Assembly (NCBI GenBank): GCA_022575985.1
Contig: JAKSXM010000238.1
Span: 14,092,001-14,156,000 of the forward strand
Length of the DNA: 64,000 nucleotides
Direction: 5' to 3'
DNA from: Anagrus nilaparvatae
Lineage: Eukaryota; Arthropoda; Insecta; Hymenoptera; Mymaridae
The notes beneath the pieces are model-generated. The model was not told where the DNA came from. It worked only from the letters and a program-made list of their open reading frames with translations, and searched no databases. This document shows, piece by piece, positions 43,386-55,797 of the stretch (the stretch's first letter is position 1; each line of letters begins with the position of its first letter). The position numbers and the translations under genes are program-made.

Positions 43386-45046
43386 TCAGCTTAAGAAAGT
43401 TGTTTCGTGTCTATAATAAGAAGACGCGGCAGGTTTATAATAGCAACTCGATTCGTGCCTGTCTTTAACAGATAACTTTGGCCTAACTCTACATCCATTA
43501 ACAGCCCATCTACAGTCAACCTGTTCATCGGGATCATAATAACTTTGGTAAGCAGAGGGATATCCTGGTCCTGGATAAGCACCAGCAGAAGAATTTCTAT
43601 AATTGCAATTTGTTTCGTGATCGTATTTGATTCTTGGTGGCATCCTGACTCTACAACCGTAATCACGATACACGCAATCAACCAATGTATCAGAATCATG
43701 CATGTTTGGATCAGAATCTTTATAAATACAAAGATTTTCGTGTACTTTCATACGGTCATAGGTTGTTCTAACTTTACAACCGAGATTACGATATCTACAA
43801 GTAACTGAACCATCAGAACCTTGCAGATTCGTATTACAAAGATCACTGCTTATTTGATTAACGTCTTTATAGATGCACAAGTCTTCGTGTATTTTAATAC
43901 GAAAATATGGTATTCTAACGTTGCAACCAGAATTCCTATATTTGCACGTTACGTAATCATCTTGCTCATAACTTAAATCAGTTGATAATCTATCGTCTTC
44001 TAAATTCTGACGAAATTGACACCTATAAAACAAGTATGCTTATCAGTAATTTTAATCTTATCATATATGTTTACGCGCACTCAAATAACTATTTACCTTG
44101 ATACGTGTAATTGTCTCAAATGTTCTGGAAATTTAACCCAACATCCATAAGAAGCATAAGGACATGGATAAATTACTTCATCTTCTGTTGGCGTATATCT
44201 TGGCATTGGGATTGGCATCGATGGAGCCATAGGTTCTGGCATTGGCATTGGCATGGGCATGGGCATGGGCATTTGCCTTTCGTTTGAATAAAAATCATTG
44301 TAATTTGGTGCTGATGGCAGTACTGGATATCCTCCAGGATTAACGTAATTATTATTTGTTGAAGAAACTTCTCTCAGCACTGTACGACATGTTGGGCAGG
44401 CATAATAATATGGTTTACAACGTTGACATATTTCGTGATTGTTTTGACAAGTAAACCTACGAATTTTTAAAAAAATATTATAATTCAAAAACTTGTATTG
44501 AAAAAGTTTCAAACTGATTAAAATTTATTTGTTGAGATAATGAGTTTACAAAGATATGAGTGTACAACGTGTACGTCATTTTATGATATAAACATTAAAA
44601 TATTTAAAATGAAACAAAATTTAGTGAAAATCAAAAAAAAAAAATTTTCTTAGCAAGTGTTTAAATGAATCCCCTCTTTTGTCAAAATATAAATCACGTG
44701 ATCAATTTGCTATTTTTAAAGCAAATATGAAAAATGTACACAAAAGAACCAAAACATAAAAAGTGTATACGAATGTCATATGGTTTGGTAAAAGAAAGAG
44801 AAGAATAAAAAAACCCCAACGTATATACCAGTGAATCAATAAAATATGTGTAAAGACGCAATTTGGCCGGTTTTTTTTGTTGAAAATTCAGTTAAATTAC
44901 ATTTGTAAATAAAAAATTATTAATTTTTAAAATAAAACATCTTTTGTTATGACTAACCTGGTCGAATCAGCCATTTCAGACAGGCATATGGGGCATCTTT
45001 TCTCATCTCGAAATTTGTCATGAAGATTTGGATATAATTGAGACAT
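43386..45046 (-). CDS. SIAH-like RING protein with five tandem zinc modules (361 aa)
   Basis: Probable E3 ubiquitin ligase. Exons in coding order: 44958-45046, 44097-44456, 43386-44022 (1086 nt, GT-AG, phase 2 at both junctions). The N-terminal RING is C3HC4 (C18, C21, C33, H37, C40, C43, C50, C53; CPICLSE and HEICQRC), closest in style to SIAH/SINA. Residues 91-115 are a Met-Pro repeat. Then come five modules of identical spacing, C-X6-C-X11-H-X3-C, starting at C128, C176, C225, C266 and C320. The first half of the SIAH zinc-binding region has this spacing. The second half and the C-terminal substrate-binding domain are absent. Linkers are acidic or Gly/Tyr/Pro-rich. Substrate unknown. Both splice junctions fall where the frame and motifs require them. 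Confidence 0.85.
44237..44275 (-). repeat. GGCATT/GGCATG hexamer repeat in the RING gene
   Basis: Tandem plus-strand GGCATG/GGCATT units encode the Met-Pro run (residues about 92-103) on the minus strand. It is probably length-variable between individuals. Confidence 0.8.
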
Positions 45047-47545
45047 TTTTAATGTATTCTTAATTACTTCGTAGCGTTAGTGTTAATTAAAAAAATGATA
45101 AGTAATTTTTTTACTCGAATACAATACGTGTTATTGGTTTGGATGCTCACGTATGACTATTTTATCTTTTGTATATTTTTAAATTTATATATTTTTGTAT
45201 ATATAAGCAATATACTTCCTTGTTGATGTGTTATACTTTAAATGTATTGTTATCCCCTATTCATGAATGATAAAATTGAATTATCTTATGTATGCATATT
45301 AGACTTTTGGTTATTTTAAAAGTTAGTAATTTATCAAAGTAAAATTCACTTCTTATTCAAGTTCTATGGATATTACTGGTGTCAAAATATAAATTTTGAT
45401 AATTTTGATATTTTTAAGGTCTGTAAAATTTATTTAATAAAAAAATAATATGATCTGTGAACATAAATATTACACTATTGTCAGTACGTTTTGTAATACC
45501 CAATTTTCAATCCTTTTACTATAAAGGAGTTTCATGGAAAAAATATGATTTTATCTTACATACTAGCAAAAAAAAGTACTGTTTTTAACAGTATTGGTTT
45601 TATAGTTTTCATATATATATTTAGCCTAAATATTTTTTGAAAAAAATATTAAAAAAAGATTCGGAAATACTAACTTTTTATGTGAAAAGTATAGAAAAAA
45701 GTTATACGACTACAACAAAAAATACTGAATTAATGTTCTTCCTTTTTTTTACACATGCTATTTTTTATCATATACCTTTTTATTGATAAAAAAAATATAA
45801 TAAGAATAATAATAATAAACGAGAATAGACAAGGTTTCTTTGATATCAGTTTTTATCAAATTACATGTTCAAAAAAAACTTTCATGTAAAAGTATTAACT
45901 TTCAAAGTATGAGCAAAATTTTAAAAAGATTTTCTGGCCAAAATACGTATCTTACTAATCTAGTAATTAAAATTTAGTATTAAATTTATCTAGTATTAAA
46001 ATTATGCCTAAAAATATGTTTTTAAAGCCCATTTAAACCCTCATAATATGATCATACCGCCTCACCATTTTCCCAGGATTAGACAGCCTAGCCCTTAGGG
46101 TAAATTATGCCTAGAAATAGGTTTTAAATTATAGTCTTTTGATCTAAAGGTTAAATCATAATTTGAGTTGCTCTAAATAGATTTAAAATCAAATTTTTGA
46201 CTATCTATTTTTTTAATATTTATAATATATATATATATATATAATTTTTTGGTAAATGGGTCATTTTTATGACCCAAGACATGCTAACAAATCAATTCTT
46301 TTAAAATATTGTGTCCAGGTTAATGTACACGTATCGCATAGTTTACAATCATCAGATAAAACTTTACACGTCACATAAATTTTTGCACATAAAATCATGC
46401 ATACATATTTCAAATAATATATAATATATACAATATCATACTGACATTTATTTGTTGTGTATGTAAAAATTGAAAAAGTATTATCCCTTTTTATAAACCC
46501 AAGTCACATAAATATTAAAAATATATTAAAAGCTTTTTTTTTATTTTAAATTTGGTGTACAGTAATTTTTTTTCTCTAAAATATATCAATCATAATTTTA
46601 GTAGATGATGTCGATGTAAAAAATATTTTTGATGGAGACGTAGAATTTAGAATATGACGGATCCCTGTATTTTAACATTACATGTAAAATATCCATGTAG
46701 TTTTGTGTAAGCTAATAAATATTTTAACGTATAGTAAATAAATATTTTTACATAATCTAAATTAGAATATCATCACGTCTTTCGGATTTTTTAAAAACTT
46801 TTTTACATCGAACAAAGATTGGCTATCTTAGGGTCCGAAAATGGATAAAATGGACAAGCCTATGGATATTTCATATAAAATCACTCGATAATGTGTTTAT
46901 TCAAAATTAAGGTAAATCTGCAATTTTTCCGATATAGTAAAAGTACACAGGTAAACTTGAATATATTTACAAAGTAGTTACCATCAACATCAGAAAATTA
47001 TTTTGAGTAATTTTCACACTTTACTTTGTTATATATTACACGATCGTTGGAAATTGCGGTTGTATATCCCTTTAGTTAAAATACTAATGCGGTCAAATGA
47101 GAAGTTCCAAAGATGCCCAACAAGAAATATGCAACTCAAAAAGCTCTAATTTACAACTATATATACTGGCCATAATAAGTCACTTATGTAAATTTTGGGG
47201 TAGATGACAAACTGATATTCATATTTTATATATTTTAAGTAGACTTGTATGTCTACTCTTTGTAGAGTTTTCAAAGATATGTAGGGTTGAAAATTTATTA
47301 AGCTTCATTAATATTTTGTTATAATTAAACTTTTATAATATCTTCGTTATGCACTACATGATATATTTTTATAATTTATCTCATACTTTATATTTAAATC
47401 TCAAATTTCAAAAAAGTTAAGAAACTTAACTTCTTATCACGCTTCTTATACAACATTGAATATTTTTATTTTAATAATTCTGAAAAAAAAAACTAAATAA
47501 TCCTAAAAATTAAAAAATTTAGCCATTTTTTTTAAAATATATATT
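45047..47545. other. Spacer upstream of the RING gene
   Basis: The first 200 bp should hold the RING gene promoter, but no clear TATA or initiator was identified. A (TA) run of about 18 bp lies near 46226-46243. No ORF or repeat element was recognised in the rest. Confidence 0.5.
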
Positions 47546-49015
47546 TTATATTTAAGTTTTTAACTGTTCCAAACCTTTTCCAGTCCAAAAAAACAAGAAA
47601 TTCAAAAAATCAAAAAATCGGCCAATTTTCCATATATACCCCTTCCGATTTTTGCAAAAATAAAAATTCTCAAGAAAATCTATTTCCCCCATCTCAAGAG
47701 CAATTTTTTTATTAGAAAACTTGATTTATGAGGAATTTGAACCAATTCACATGGTTTTAGGCAAATAAAACCAAAAAATCTAAAAATCCAAAAATTTTCA
47801 AACTCACTTAAATCCATTTATATCAGCTTTTTTGAGCTCCCCGACCCCTTGAAGGATATAAATATAAATTTTTAACTGTTCCAAACCTTTTCCAGTCCAA
47901 AAAAACAAGAAATTTGAAAAATCAAAAAATCGGCCAATTTTCCATATATACCCCTTACGATTTTTGCAAAAATAAAAATTCTCAAAAAAATCTATTTCCC
48001 CCATCTCAACAGCACTTTTTATATTAGAAAACTTGATTTATGAGGAATTTGAACCAATTCACATGGTTTTAGGCAAATAAAACCAAAAAATCTAAAAATC
48101 TAAAAATTATCAAACTCACTTAAATCCATTTATATCAGCTTTTTAGAACTCCCCGACCCCATGAAGGATATAAATATAAATTTTTAACTGTTCCAAACCT
48201 TTTCCAGTCCAAAAAAACAAGAAATTCGAAAAATCAAAAAATCGGCCAATTTTCCATATATACCCCTTCCGATTTTTGCAAAAATAAAAATTCTCAAAAA
48301 AATCTATTTCCCCCATCTCAAGAGAACTTTTTTTATTAGAAAACTTGATTTATGAGGAATTTGAACCAATTCACATGGTTTTAGGCAAATAAAACCAAAA
48401 AATCTAAAAATCTAAAAATTATCAAACTCACTTAAATCCATTTATATCAGCTTTTTAGAGCTCCCCGACCCCATGAAGGATATAAATATAAATTTTTAAC
48501 TGTTCATAACCTTTTCCAGTCCAAAAAAACAAGATTGATGAAAAATCAAAAAATCGGCCAATTTTCCATATATACCCCTTCCGATTTTTGCAAAAATAAA
48601 AATTCTCAAAAAAATCTATTTCCCCCATCTCAACAGCACTTTTTTTATTAGAAAACTTGATTTATGAGGAATTTGAACCAATTCAAATGGTTTTAGGCAA
48701 ATAAAACCAAAAAATCTAAAAATCCAAAAATTTTCAAACTCACTTAAATCCGTTTATATCAGCTTTTTTGAGCTCCCCGACCCCTTGAAGGATATAAATA
48801 TAATTTTTTAACTGTTCCAAACCTTTTCCAGTCCAAAAAAACAAGAAATTTGAAAAATCAAAAAATCGGCCAATTTTCCTTATATACCCTTTTTTTATTA
48901 AAAAAAACTTTAAAAACTTTATTTATTAGGAATTTGAACCAATTCAAATGGTTTTATGTAAATTAAAGGATATAAATACAAAGTTTTTAACTGTTCTAAA
49001 CCTTTCCCAGTCCGT
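47546..49015. repeat. Tandem repeat array, 312-bp unit
   Basis: The word TAACTGTTC starts at 47561, 47873, 48185, 48497 and 48809, a period of exactly 312 bp. Each unit includes CCTTTTCCAGTCCAAAAAAA, AATCGGCCAATTTTCCATAT, CTATTTCCCCCATCTCA, GAGGAATTTGAACCAATTCA and CTCCCCGACCCC. Four units are complete. The fifth has lost about 150 bp, and a sixth start (48984 on) decays after about 40 bp. Satellite-like. The open frames inside it are by-products. Confidence 0.92.
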
Positions 49016-50403
49016 AGGGTCGGTTTGCCCATTTCATCAGCATTTTTTTGATCAGAAAATGTGTTTTTTTAAGTTTTTTTTAATGATTTAAATGGTTTTG
49101 TTTGAATGAAATGTAAATTTCTAAAAAATTTTTAAATTTAAATTTCACTAGACTCCATTTTTAGTCTTTTTAATTTTTTGGAAAGCTCAATATAATTTAG
49201 TTTTTAAAAAATGAGCAACTAGAGTAAATATCTTCATGATGATTTTATTCTGTAAAAGATGTATTGCATTTTTTATGAAAAAACAAAGGATCTACAAATT
49301 TGACCTTCTGTAATAATATATCTGATACTAGACTAACTTATAAGAAATATAAAGAAAAAGGTTGATGGATGAGATCTCGTAAGATGTACAGATGCAGAAA
49401 AAAAATACAATATTTCAAGCATTTGCTCCCCTGATTGATTCAAATTTATATATTCTACCTCTCAACATCACCATCAGTCTTATGGGGTATGTATAGTAAT
49501 TTTTTTTGTAAATTCCTATAAGAATGATTTCCTGAAATTGAAATATTTTTCCGGTTCGAATCAATTGATTGTGTGAGAAAAAATTTTTTGTCGTTTCCCC
49601 AAATACGCAAGGACATTTACATACATTTATTCTTTTTCTTTTAATGTTATTTCATTTTGCAGGCTATCAATATTATTTTGCCGATAGAAGAAAATTTTAT
49701 TTGACATTTGAATTCTGTTAAGTAGTTTTTAGGTGATAATTATTTAAATATATTTAAATTTATGTTGTTATCAGAGCTGATTTTCATAGACATTTTTATA
49801 GTGATAATAAATTCTCAAACCATTCCAAGCTATACTAACATTTTATTAGACTATGGATGTTTAAAAAGCTCGTGAACTTTATGTACAAATATTATTTATG
49901 TAAGCATTTTACAAAAATATACTGTTCTATAAAAATATTTCATAAAATTTTTCGCGAATTCACAAATATTTCTACTCATTTACAAAAGCTTTGATCTCTA
50001 AAAATATTGCAAATATTCCAGAAATTCAAACATAAATTTCAATGAAAATTTTTAATTTTCGGAAAATTGCATTTGTTGTTAGTAACTTTTGAATCTCTAA
50101 AATTCACTTAATGCATCCAAGAATTTAAAAAAATTTTAGAATTCTTAGAAGCTTCTGAGAAATCCTAATTTTCTTGGAACTTTCCAAGAATCGTGAAAGA
50201 GTTCGAAAGAGTTAAAGTTTTACGGAAAATTTTTTTTTCTCAATTCCCGCTTATTTTGAAACTTCTGCTTTCACCAGCAGAGTACTCTGCATTTTGCAAT
50301 GTCGAGAAAAATCGATTTTCATTCATTAGTGTATATGTACACACACACATGTTTGCAAATAACGTACTACTCGTACTACTCTTTAAAAAAATGTTTTGTG
50401 TGT
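49016..50403. other. AT-rich spacer, no gene seen
   Basis: No coding sequence, repeat boundary or RNA gene was recognised. Confidence 0.5.
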
Positions 50404-50408
50404 AAACA

Positions 50409-50450
<42 letters not shown>
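50404..50450. repeat. (CA)n microsatellite
   Basis: Near-perfect run of CA dinucleotides ending in ATATAT. Nearby ACACACACAT at 50340-50350 is a shorter related tract. Confidence 0.9.
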
Positions 50451-50451
<1 letters not shown>

Positions 50452-50830
50452 CAAAGAGAAAGCAGTTCAAATATACACATTGGAGTGCCGAGAATAACCG
50501 AGGAACCCCGAAAATGTATGACTAAGCTCTAAAGAAAACACCCGAACTTGGGAGACAGAGACACCGGTCCGCGCGTCCGCGTGTTCATAATAAGTGGTAG
50601 GGAACAGGGGAATGCTGTTTTGCAAATGCGTAAGACAGAGAAGCACGACGTATTTTACGTACTAGTTGAAAAGAGACAACCAGTTGTATACACATGGAAA
50701 CCAAGGCTAATTTACTAAAGGTTTGTTCGACCCGACTTTAAATTTAAAAACTTACTGCGCATGCTAAGAGTGTTGCATGGTTTTGGGGTTTCTGTACCAA
50801 TGACGTAAATAATATATATGTATATGTAAG
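50450..50830. promoter_or_regulatory. Promoter-like less AT-rich stretch
   Basis: In a very AT-rich region this segment has many CpG and C/G words: CCGGTCCGCGCGTCCGCG near 50565, TTTGCAAATGCG (octamer-like) near 50623, ACTGCGCATGC (NRF-1-like) near 50755, and ATGACGTAAAT (CRE-like) near 50800. No ORF of note. It could be a promoter or non-coding first exon of a gene outside the readable part. Confidence 0.3.
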
Positions 50831-51939
50831 TAAATATATACTATTATGAGTAATAGGCCCAATCTTGAATGAATACTATCTCGACCATAAAGACACCTCG
50901 AATGTTTGTTTATAACACGGTATACTATATATTTTTTATTTTTAAAAAATACATAAAAAAAATTTAATTTTTTTTAAAAATGCATACAAAAACAAAAATA
51001 TTTTTTTCTTCTAATGTATTCAAAATTACATTAAAAAAATGTCTGTTGAGTTTAAAACGACCTTGCTGGACAAATTATAAGGAAAAATTCAAAAAACTTT
51101 GATTTTTACTCTTGTCAATATTTCATTCTCAATCTGAGAACCTCTTCAGGACCTTTATTTTTTTTAAGAAATAATTTTTTAATTTTACAAAATATTACAT
51201 TGAATTGTTTGAATTACATATATATTTTACATACCATTTAAAAAACTTAACTTGACATTTAAATATTCTTAACATAAGAATGTTCCTATTTTTTAATTTT
51301 TTAAAAAATTACTTAAATGTATAAAACATATTATTTAATGCTAATATCACATAAAAAAATGAAAATGTTATTTCCTTAAAGATTTTGCCACTTTTATGTC
51401 AAAAACCGTGTTTTTCGTATCTGAGCTACCCCAAATTTTCAAAATAAGTTTTTAGGTAAATAAAATTTTAAAAAAATAGGTAAAAAATCTGATTGCCAGG
51501 AAAAAATCACTCCAGAAGAAAAAAAAACTTTTCTTTTTCCGATGAAATTTAGCCAAGTTATCGTCAATTTAAGAATTGCTCAAATTCGTCTTAAAAAAGA
51601 TTGAAATTCTATTGAAAAAAGCCTGTTTCTGAACTTTAAACATGCATTACTCGCTTGATTTTCATCGTAAATTAATAATTTTTTTTTTGAAATCGATGTA
51701 TTTTTCCCTGGCAATTCATTTTTTCATTAAAAAAAAATCATTTTTATGTACCAAATTTCAAGGTTTAGGTCAAAAGCCTTTGAAAACTGTAAGTAGCAAA
51801 ATTTACTTAACAGAGTTTTTGACCTAAAAATTGAAATTTTGTCAATGAAAATGATTTCTTCATTTTTGGTGCTCATAAAAAGTACTTTCTTGTAGAAATG
51901 CACATTTAAGATCGATCGTAAAATCGCGATTTATTTAGT
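50831..51939. other. AT-rich spacer, no gene seen
   Basis: Scattered imperfect repeats of AAAATTT-type words only. Confidence 0.45.
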
Positions 51940-52370
51940 TAATTTACGAATTTTTTTTTAGTAAATTTACAATTTTTTTTGTAAAAAGATTTTTCAAATG
52001 TAAATGTACATAAATATAGGTAGATCTGTAGATATATGGTGTATAGTTGGATTAATTTTTTATTAACCACTTTAATAATTATACATCAAAAATTCGTAAA
52101 TTCACGATCCTCTCGTATATTTACGAAAAAAAATCGTAAAATCACGAATTTGTTGTAAAATCACTAACGATTGTAAATTTACGATAATTTCGTATATTTA
52201 ACATAGGGTATTTTTAACAGTGTATAGTAAGAATAATCTTGTAATTTTTTACATAAAAAATATGTACTTTTAAAAAAAAGCATTTTTTTTGTAAGTTTAC
52301 GAATTTTTCGTTAATTAACGAAAATGTTGTATAACTATCAAGGGTATTTTTAACAGTGTACATATTTAAA
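51940..52370. repeat. Foldback-like repeat of TTTACGA/TCGTAAA words
   Basis: Dense inverted words (GTAAATTTAC, TTACGAATTTTT, AAAATCGTAAA). The phrase GGGTATTTTTAACAGTGTA occurs twice (52206-52224 and 52341-52359). It resembles the interior of the CACTGTAAAAAG MITEs but the ends differ. Probably a related non-autonomous element. Confidence 0.4.
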
Positions 52371-52920
52371 AAAAAAATATATATTATTTTATACTCAGTG
52401 TTTTGAATTTTATTTTCCTGAAGAATTTTATTTTTATTAATTAAAAGTTATTTATTTTGAATATAAATGAAAAAAAAATTATTATTTAGATATTTATTTA
52501 TAATTAAAAATTTTATATACTTAAACCAAAAAATTTTATTTATAAAAAAAAAAAATAATAATATAATATAATTTTTTATTATTAAAAAAATAATTTTTAA
52601 TTTTAAAATTTAATGCATAAGAATAAATTAAAAAAAATTATTGCATTCAATAACGAACATAAAAAAAAAAAAAAAAAAAAAAAATAAATTACTCTGACAA
52701 GAATCGAACTCTTCTTAAAAATCTCGTGCTGCATGAAGTATATTTATATGGATATTAATTTTTCAATATAATACATGTATTACACATACTAATATAAATA
52801 CGTCATTGGTACATATCCGATCTAAAACGACGAAAAAACGACGAACCCCGATTGAACTCTGCGTCCTGCTAAACCTTGTCTACTATTTAAACCATGCATG
52901 GAAACATTATTTTACTTTTC
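52371..52920. other. AT-rich spacer with poly(A) tract
   Basis: A run of 24 A at about 52661-52684. The next bases, read on the minus strand, contain AGAGTTCGATTCTTG, which resembles a tRNA B box followed by a T run, but no tRNA fold was found. Confidence 0.45.
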
Positions 52921-52929
52921 AAAAAAGAG

Positions 52930-53150
52930 AGTATAGTTGCGCGCGCAAGTAAAAAAGTAATTTATTGTATTCTGATTGGCTAATGGTGATGTCATGCATC
53001 CAAAAGAGTATCGTCCCTAGGTTTCTACGCTCTGATATCGTCTGCGGGCTTTTGTGTTCCTGCAGTCTCATACAGATTGTTCGAGCGGCGATTAATGTAC
53101 CTTTTTATTTTTTAAATCTTTTTAATTTTTTATCTCTGGGGCAGGTACAT
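52930..53150 (+). promoter_or_regulatory. Promoter-like segment (CCAAT-box and CRE-like words)
   Basis: GATTGGCTAATGG (inverted CCAAT, 52974-52986) is followed at once by TGATGTCATGCATCC (CRE-like), then a less AT-rich stretch with TCCTGCAGTCTCATACAG and GAGCGGCGATT. CAG|GTACAT at 53142-53150 could be a donor of a non-coding first exon. All of this is inference from sequence words. Confidence 0.3.
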
Positions 53151-53466
53151 AACCCGAAATTTCTAACAGACACTAGGTGCATTTAGTCTTAAATATTTAT
53201 AAACTGAAGAGTATCTTTTAATTATTTAAAAAATAGTGATATTTAGGCATAAATAAGTGACAATTGGATCATAGTTTTTTATACGTTACTCTTGTGTCAA
53301 TTTGCAGTTTTTGGTGCAAAACATTTTCTATAAACAATAGTAAATTGTTGAAAATTTTATACAGAAACCACGAGTTCATCTTTGCATCTGTAAAATAAAT
53401 ACATGCATATACACAACGTCCTTCGTTTACGTACTCAAAGCCCCACTCTTTAATTCTTGAGGTAGG

Positions 53467-55412
53467 TGAGTCATTCTTTAACAAAAAAAAATAATAATAA
53501 AAAGATAATATTTAATGCATTATTATTAATACATGTGCTCTTTAATTCAAATTGATTAGGCAAAAGACACGTTTTTGTTATTGTTGCAATTTTTTGTTTT
53601 TTGCGATAAATTTATAGCACTTTAACGAATGCTAATATAAAAAGAGTTTGCAAAAATTTTACGCGCGCAGAGATGTTTTAAAATACATCTGACTCTCGTA
53701 CTTCATCAAAACATGAGGTTCATTCACTTCGGCGTGCGCTCTCGGTTATTTACAAAAATATATTTTAAAAAATATAATAATTTTTAAATTATAATTTATG
53801 GGCTCATTATGAAATCAAATATACGATTTTCGAAAATTAGTGGAAAATTATCGTTGAATTTTGGAATTTTTTACGGAAAGTAGGTCTGGACCTAAATTAA
53901 TTTAAAAAAAAATTTTCTATTGAAGTCGTCGATCCGCTTTCGGTGACGAGGTGATCAAGATTGCCTTGACAGCTGACTGAATGAGTCATACATACAGCCG
54001 GTCTATGATCAATGATGTGTATACAATAATACTATAAAAATTATAATTTGTATACGGAAATATTTAAAAATTCTTGAAATATGTGTAATTTTTGTATAAG
54101 AAAGAATTTCAGGTGTATAATCCCATTAAATGCTATGTAATAAAAATTGAAAATTTTATATTGTTTTTTATGCTGTAAATTTAGCACAGTGTGTGAGTCA
54201 TTGGCAAAAATTTAAATTTACTTTTTTTAAAAAAAGTATGCCGGAGTCGTAAATAATTAAAAATTTGAGTTGTATTATTATTTTAAAGAAAGTCTACTTT
54301 TTGCCTGAAATTTAATAAAAGATCACATTTCAGAGAAATCTTTTCTACTTTGATCTATTTTTTTTAGCATTAAAAAAAGTATCACTTTTGCAGTATTTGT
54401 TATTGTTTTATTGTTTTATATTAGAGAGCCTGCATTACATAAAATCAAAATTTTGTCAACGAATAATAATTTTGGTATATTTTCGGATTCCTTGGAAAAT
54501 TTGACTAATGTTTCCTATTTTCAAGCATATTTTCGATATTTCATCTGAGTCGCTGTTTTAAATAATTTTCATTGTTTACTATTTATCTTGTTGTACAGAG
54601 GTTTAGAATTTCTTTAGAAATTGTATGAAAAAGGAGACTTGAGCAAAATTTTCCAAGGGATTCGAAAATTGATTGAATAACATAAAAGAGGGGGTCCAAA
54701 AATTTCTTTGAAATTCGTATAGGCCAGATTCAAGTGCAAATTTGCTTTTATCACGAACCAAAATACCCCAATGGTTTGTCTTTTGTAGACTAGCTACCGA
54801 TAAGAATAAATTTAATTTTTTCAGCCAAAACATGCAAAAATAGAAAACTTTTAAAAATAAAAGCTCGAAGTCTTATAAAAATATTACATAATTATATTTT
54901 AATAAATTAAAAAAAAAAAAATTAAAAACATTATTTGCGCGAGTATGACTCATTAAATAAAATATTAAATCATAAATATACCTTTTATTATATAATTAGA
55001 TTTGTTAATGAATCAGAATTAATGAATAATCATAAAAATATAAAAATTTATCGATTATTTATGCATTAATTAAGTAATTCGAGTTTTAATTTATTATAAA
55101 TACATTTTTAAGTATAGCAAGGATATTGAACGAGTGAGTCAATTTTAAAATAAAAGGGTTTTTGTATAAATAAATTAAGTTAATAAGGGGAAATAATTAC
55201 ATTGTTAAAAATTTTAAATTTTTTAACTCGACTAATAACAATATGACTCATAACAATGTTATTCTTTCTTTATTATTATTATTATCTATTAAATAAATAC
55301 TACGTCACGTACTTATTTTATTGTGTAAATTCGATTAAAAAAATATGATGAATGAGGTTAACATTTCTATATAAAAAATTGAGGTAAAAAATTTTATTTT
55401 ATGGGTGACTCA
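53467..55412. promoter_or_regulatory. Cluster of seven AP-1-type TGASTCA heptamers
   Basis: TGAGTCA or TGACTCA starts at 53467, 53982, 54194, 54946, 55135, 55244 and 55406. Three more follow at 57809, 60371 and 62656. By contrast I found only about four in the first 53 kb, two of them inside the Penelope ORFs. Such clusters are typical of enhancers bound by Jun/Fos-type bZIP factors. Function is inferred. Confidence 0.4.
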
Positions 55413-55768
55413 TCAATGAACATTTTTTTTTTTTTTTTTAGTACACAAAAATGCACTTTGGGAAGCCTAGTTACGTAAATAAACTAGAACAACACTTTCT
55501 TCTTTTATATAATCTTTTTTATTTTTTTAAGTTAATGACTTTGGACATTTTTATGTAATTACCTTAAAAAAATTAATTTCAAACAAGGTCAAATCTACAA
55601 CATGGACCGTGTAGAAATTTTTTATCTGGAACAAGTCATGTCTACCTAACTTTTTATTCGTTTAATTATTATTTTTACACTTGACATGAAAAAAAGAATA
55701 TTTTTTTTTTAAATTAAATCTTTGATAAATATTTGTCTATCGATTAATTTTTATTATTTTTTCATCTA

Positions 55769-55797
55769 CAACAATAATAATAATAATAATAATAATC
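55769..55797. repeat. (AAT)n microsatellite
   Basis: ACAATAATAATAATAATAAT and onward, about nine units. Confidence 0.85.

Noticed and set aside
42823..43394. Overlapping 125- and 119-codon ORFs next to the RING gene
   Set aside because: No family recognised, no splice or promoter context, and amino acid composition is typical of chance frames in AT-rich DNA. Left as spacer.
47804..48004. 66-codon ORF in the tandem array
   Set aside because: It is a by-product of the 312-bp repeat and is broken in the other units.
50193..50532. Overlapping ORFs across the CA microsatellite
   Set aside because: They encode His-Thr or Cys-Val runs from the CA repeat on either strand. No other coding signal.
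52681..52725. tRNA-like B box (AGAGTTCGATTCTTG on the minus strand) followed by a T run
   Set aside because: No A box, anticodon arm or acceptor stem could be paired. It may be a tRNA-derived relic at most.
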